Of a DNA stretch of 7,830 nt, positions 6,067-7,830 are shown piece after piece. Under the pieces are notes generated by a model, which was not told where the DNA came from, did not search any database, and was given only the letters and a program-made list of their open reading frames with translations. Within the stretch, counting starts at the first letter, position 1; each line of letters starts with the position of its first letter. This DNA is from an uncultured Bdellovibrionales bacterium (GTDB lineage Bacteria > Bdellovibrionota > Bdellovibrionia > Bdellovibrionales > UBA1609), in NCBI GenBank assembly GCA_937980625.1, contig CALJPJ010000136.1, positions 1-7,830 of the forward strand, written 5' to 3'. A program made the position numbers and the translations under genes.

Positions 6067-7494
6067 TTATTGATGATTAGGAAAAGTCATGGAAAAACAG
6101 CTTCCGTTATTGACTTCACTGGCAACTAAAATATGGCCACCATGAAGCTGTATGACATGCTTAACAATTGATAAGCCTAGGCCTGTGCCGCCAAACTCTC
6201 GACTGCGGCCTTTGTCAACACGATAAAAGCGTTCAAATAAGTGGGGTAAATGCCTTTGTTCTATTCCTGAGCCATAGTCTTTAATATCTAGTTGTATATT
6301 ACCGTTAGCAATCTTATATAAGCTGGCTTCAACTTTACTGCCTTGAGGACTGTGCTTTATTGCATTGTCAATTAGGTTTAAAATGGCCTGCTCCATGAGA
6401 GAAAAGTTCATTTCTAGTTGAAAGCCATTACTAAGATCTTCAAAATTAATATTTATATCTTTAGTATTGGCTTTTTCTTTACATAAATTAATTGCACTTT
6501 TCACAATTAAACTGAGTTCTCCGGTTTCAAAATTAATACTATTTGAGCCTTGATGCTCTAGTTTTGAAATAGATAATAAGTCATCAATAAGTGAGCCCAA
6601 ACGAGATGAATGTTTATGTATAACACCAATATATTTCTTACGATCTTCGGAGTTCAAACTATCATCTTCCATAAGTGTTTCAGAAAATCCGTGGATGAGA
6701 GTGAGGGGAGTTTTTAATTCATGAGAGACATTACCGACAAAGTTACTTCTATGTTTTTCAAGCTTTTTTAATTGTGTTGTATTTTTAAAAACAAATACAA
6801 CACCGTTAATTCTTTGCTTTCGATCTAAAATGGGTGAGCTTTTAATATGTATATGAACATTGCGTTCATTGTGTCCAATCATAGTACCATCGACGACAAA
6901 TTCGGAGTCTAAAATATTTTTATTATTAATAAAGGAGATTAAAGTTTTATATAAATCAGGATCCCTAATAACCTCAGCAAGAGTTTGCGGCTGATACTTT
7001 TCACTTTCAATACCAAATAACTTTTTTGCTGACTTATTCATTAAATATATATTTTCGGCTAAATCAACAGCTACTACGGCCTCACTCATGCTTAATAACA
7101 CAGCATCTTTTTCAAATATATTTTGTTGCATACTAACAATGCGTTTTTCAATTTTTGCAACTAAGTTATTTAGGCTTTTATTTAAAAAGGTAATTTCATC
7201 TGGTTGATCATCTGAGTAGCTAAACCTTTGGGCAAAAGAGCCATCTTTAAATTTTTTGGCAACATTGTTGATTTGATCTAAATGCATAGCAGTTTTATAG
7301 GCATTTTTCCATGTATAATATAGTACTTGAACAAGACAAATAATATAGGCTATGAAAACTAAGGTTAAAAACCTCATGGTTTCTGGTGGAATAATTACGC
7401 CATTGTTTTTATGAATAAACGATATTGTATATATGGAAAAACATATAAGTATAATAAGAGCTGGTAAGATAAAATATAAGAAAGTTTTTTTCAT
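6067..7494 (-). CDS. phoR: PhoR, phosphate-regulon sensor histidine kinase
   Basis: The 475-residue inner-membrane kinase has two membrane helices (about 5-27 and 41-61) with only a dozen or so residues between them, so it has almost no periplasmic sensor domain. This is usual for PhoR, which is thought to read phosphate through Pst and PhoU. A HAMP-like linker follows (about 64-120, with DEITFLNKSLNNL), then a PAS domain (about 130-240). The HisKA H-box is FVGNVSHELKTPLT with phospho-acceptor His258. The ATPase domain has its N-box at 370-381 (NLIDNAIKHSP), G1 DYGSG at 406-410, F-box LFERFYRVDKG at 419-429, and G2 GGTGLGLS at 435-442. The FERFYRVDKGRSRE-GGTGLGL run is very PhoR-like. It should phosphorylate the PhoB encoded just upstream. 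A weak GTAGG-like ribosome site precedes the ATG. It is separated from phoB by a 209-base spacer holding a long inverted repeat. Confidence 0.93.
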   Translation of the reverse strand: MKKTFLYFILPALIILICFSIYTISFIHKNNGVIIPPETMRFLTLVFIAYIICLVQVLYYTWKNAYKTAMHLDQINNVAKKFKDGSFAQRFSYSDDQPDEITFLNKSLNNLVAKIEKRIVSMQQNIFEKDAVLLSMSEAVVAVDLAENIYLMNKSAKKLFGIESEKYQPQTLAEVIRDPDLYKTLISFINNKNILDSEFVVDGTMIGHNERNVHIHIKSSPILDRKQRINGVVFVFKNTTQLKKLEKHRSNFVGNVSHELKTPLTLIHGFSETLMEDDSLNSEDRKKYIGVIHKHSSRLGSLIDDLLSISKLEHQGSNSINFETGELSLIVKSAINLCKEKANTKDININFEDLSNGFQLEMNFSLMEQAILNLIDNAIKHSPQGSKVEASLYKIANGNIQLDIKDYGSGIEQRHLPHLFERFYRVDKGRSREFGGTGLGLSIVKHVIQLHGGHILVASEVNNGSCFSMTFPNHQ

Positions 7495-7567
7495 GCTGCC
7501 TACTTACTCCATGCGTGGCTAGGGTAATAAAAGCAAACTTTTTTTAACATTAACGGGCTGTTCCAAG

Positions 7568-7597
7568 ATTATTTAGTGATAAGATTAGTTTTGTTAA
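7568..7597 (-). promoter_or_regulatory. Possible sigma-70 promoter for phoR
   Basis: On the minus strand TTAACA (7597-7592, five of six bases of TTGACA) is followed after 18 bases by AATAAT (7573-7568, five of six bases of TATAAT). It would start transcription about 65-70 bases before the phoR ATG and would give phoR a promoter separate from phoB. The -35 box overlaps the outer edge of the long inverted repeat. In AT-rich DNA such matches arise easily, so confidence is low. Confidence 0.25.
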
Positions 7598-7707
7598 ATT
7601 AGCTCTTAGTTTTGAATTGATCTTAATTATAATGCGCAGAGTTCTCCAGCAGGGAGCTGTTTGAGCACATTATGATTAAGATCAATTAAAACTAAGAGCT
7701 TATTTAA
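7594..7707. repeat. Long imperfect inverted repeat between phoB and phoR
   Basis: The left arm 7594-7637 pairs with the right arm 7665-7707. From outside in: TTAAAT with ATTTAA (6 pairs), one T/T mismatch, 13 perfect pairs (7601-7613 with 7688-7700), a bulged G at 7614, 13 perfect pairs (7615-7627 with 7675-7687), one T/G position (7628/7674), 6 pairs (7629-7634 with 7668-7673), one mismatch, then GC/GC. That is about 40 paired positions around a 27-base loop that is richer in G and C than the stem. The outermost right stem contains the phoB stop codon (7704-7706). No T-run of terminator type follows on either strand. It could be a miniature mobile element, an RNase III-type processing hairpin, or an attenuator between phoB and phoR. 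Confidence 0.85.
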
Positions 7708-7830
7708 TCAATAAACTTATAACCAATGCCTCGAACGGTTTCAATATAAGAGCCTGCTGAGCCTAATTTTTTTCTAAGTCCAACCATTTGAAAGTCAATG
7801 GTTCTATCTGTAACAGCATAATTGTCTCCA
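7704..7830 (-). CDS. phoB: PhoB-type response regulator, C-terminal fragment (5' end outside window)
   Basis: Translating the minus strand from the right edge gives 41 residues ending at TAA (7706-7704). The sequence includes VTDRTIDFQMVGLRKKLG and ends ETVRGIGYKFID. This is the recognition helix and C-terminal hairpin of an OmpR/PhoB winged-helix domain, with the family's hallmark E-T-V-R-G-I/V-G-Y-x-F. The more usual wording of the recognition region is T-V/I-D-V-H-I-x-x-L-R-K-K-L, so F-Q-M-V-G is slightly atypical. Its place directly upstream of phoR and the pst genes makes PhoB the likely identity. The receiver domain with its phospho-accepting Asp lies outside the window, so another OmpR-family regulator cannot be strictly excluded. 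Confidence 0.82.
   Translation of the reverse strand, partial: GDNYAVTDRTIDFQMVGLRKKLGSAGSYIETVRGIGYKFID

Noticed and set aside
7623..7670. Tiny open frame (15 codons, minus strand) inside the phoB-phoR hairpin as a leader peptide
   Set aside because: It has no ribosome site and no run of regulatory codons, and an ORF of this length is expected by chance.
7594..7707. Integron attC-like site, because the left edge reads GTTAAAT (GTTRRRY)
   Set aside because: An attC site begins with RYYYAAC and ends with GTTRRRY. Here the order is reversed, the far end reads ATTTAAT, and the stem is far more perfect than in attC. No integrase or cassette is present.

Overview
The window is AT-rich bacterial DNA holding two ordinary chromosomal gene blocks that converge near position 1620. 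The best taxonomic guess is a Gram-negative bacterium of the former delta-proteobacterial groups, perhaps a Bdellovibrionota member. The reasons are a DivIVA-family gene directly behind yggS and proC, a Gram-negative type lipoprotein PstS, and AT-rich, lysine- and asparagine-rich proteins. This is inference from gene order and style; no rRNA or other marker gene is present.

Left block, plus strand (1-1614): the 3' end of a YggS/YlmE-type PLP-binding protein gene overlaps a proC-family gene, which is followed by a DivIVA-like coiled-coil protein. The ProC-like protein keeps its nucleotide-binding motif but has lost several residues that are nearly invariant in pyrroline-5-carboxylate reductases. 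It is therefore either a strongly diverged enzyme or a relative with another role.

Right block, minus strand (1623-7830, read right to left): the C-terminal end of a PhoB-like response regulator, then PhoR histidine kinase, PstS, PstC, PstA, PstB and PhoU. This is a complete phosphate-sensing and high-affinity phosphate-uptake module with nothing foreign between the genes. PstS captures phosphate, PstC and PstA form the channel, PstB drives it with ATP, and PhoU links transporter state to PhoR, which sets PhoB phosphorylation. pstC-pstA-pstB are tightly coupled (one-base and four-base overlaps). pstS and pstC are 21 bases apart, and phoU follows pstB by 38 bases.

Non-coding signals are the most interesting part. 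Between phoB and phoR lies a very long imperfect inverted repeat (7594-7707, about 40 paired positions, GC-richer loop) that includes the phoB stop codon. Upstream of pstS there are three 7-base elements at exactly 11-base spacing that resemble a Pho box, next to a very AT-rich stretch. A perfect 12-base inverted repeat lies inside the first codons of pstC, just downstream of pstS. Smaller inverted repeats occur between pstB and phoU and at the divIVA/phoU junction. No tRNA, rRNA, CRISPR array, insertion sequence or defence system was seen, and the window does not appear to contain a wholly new protein system.
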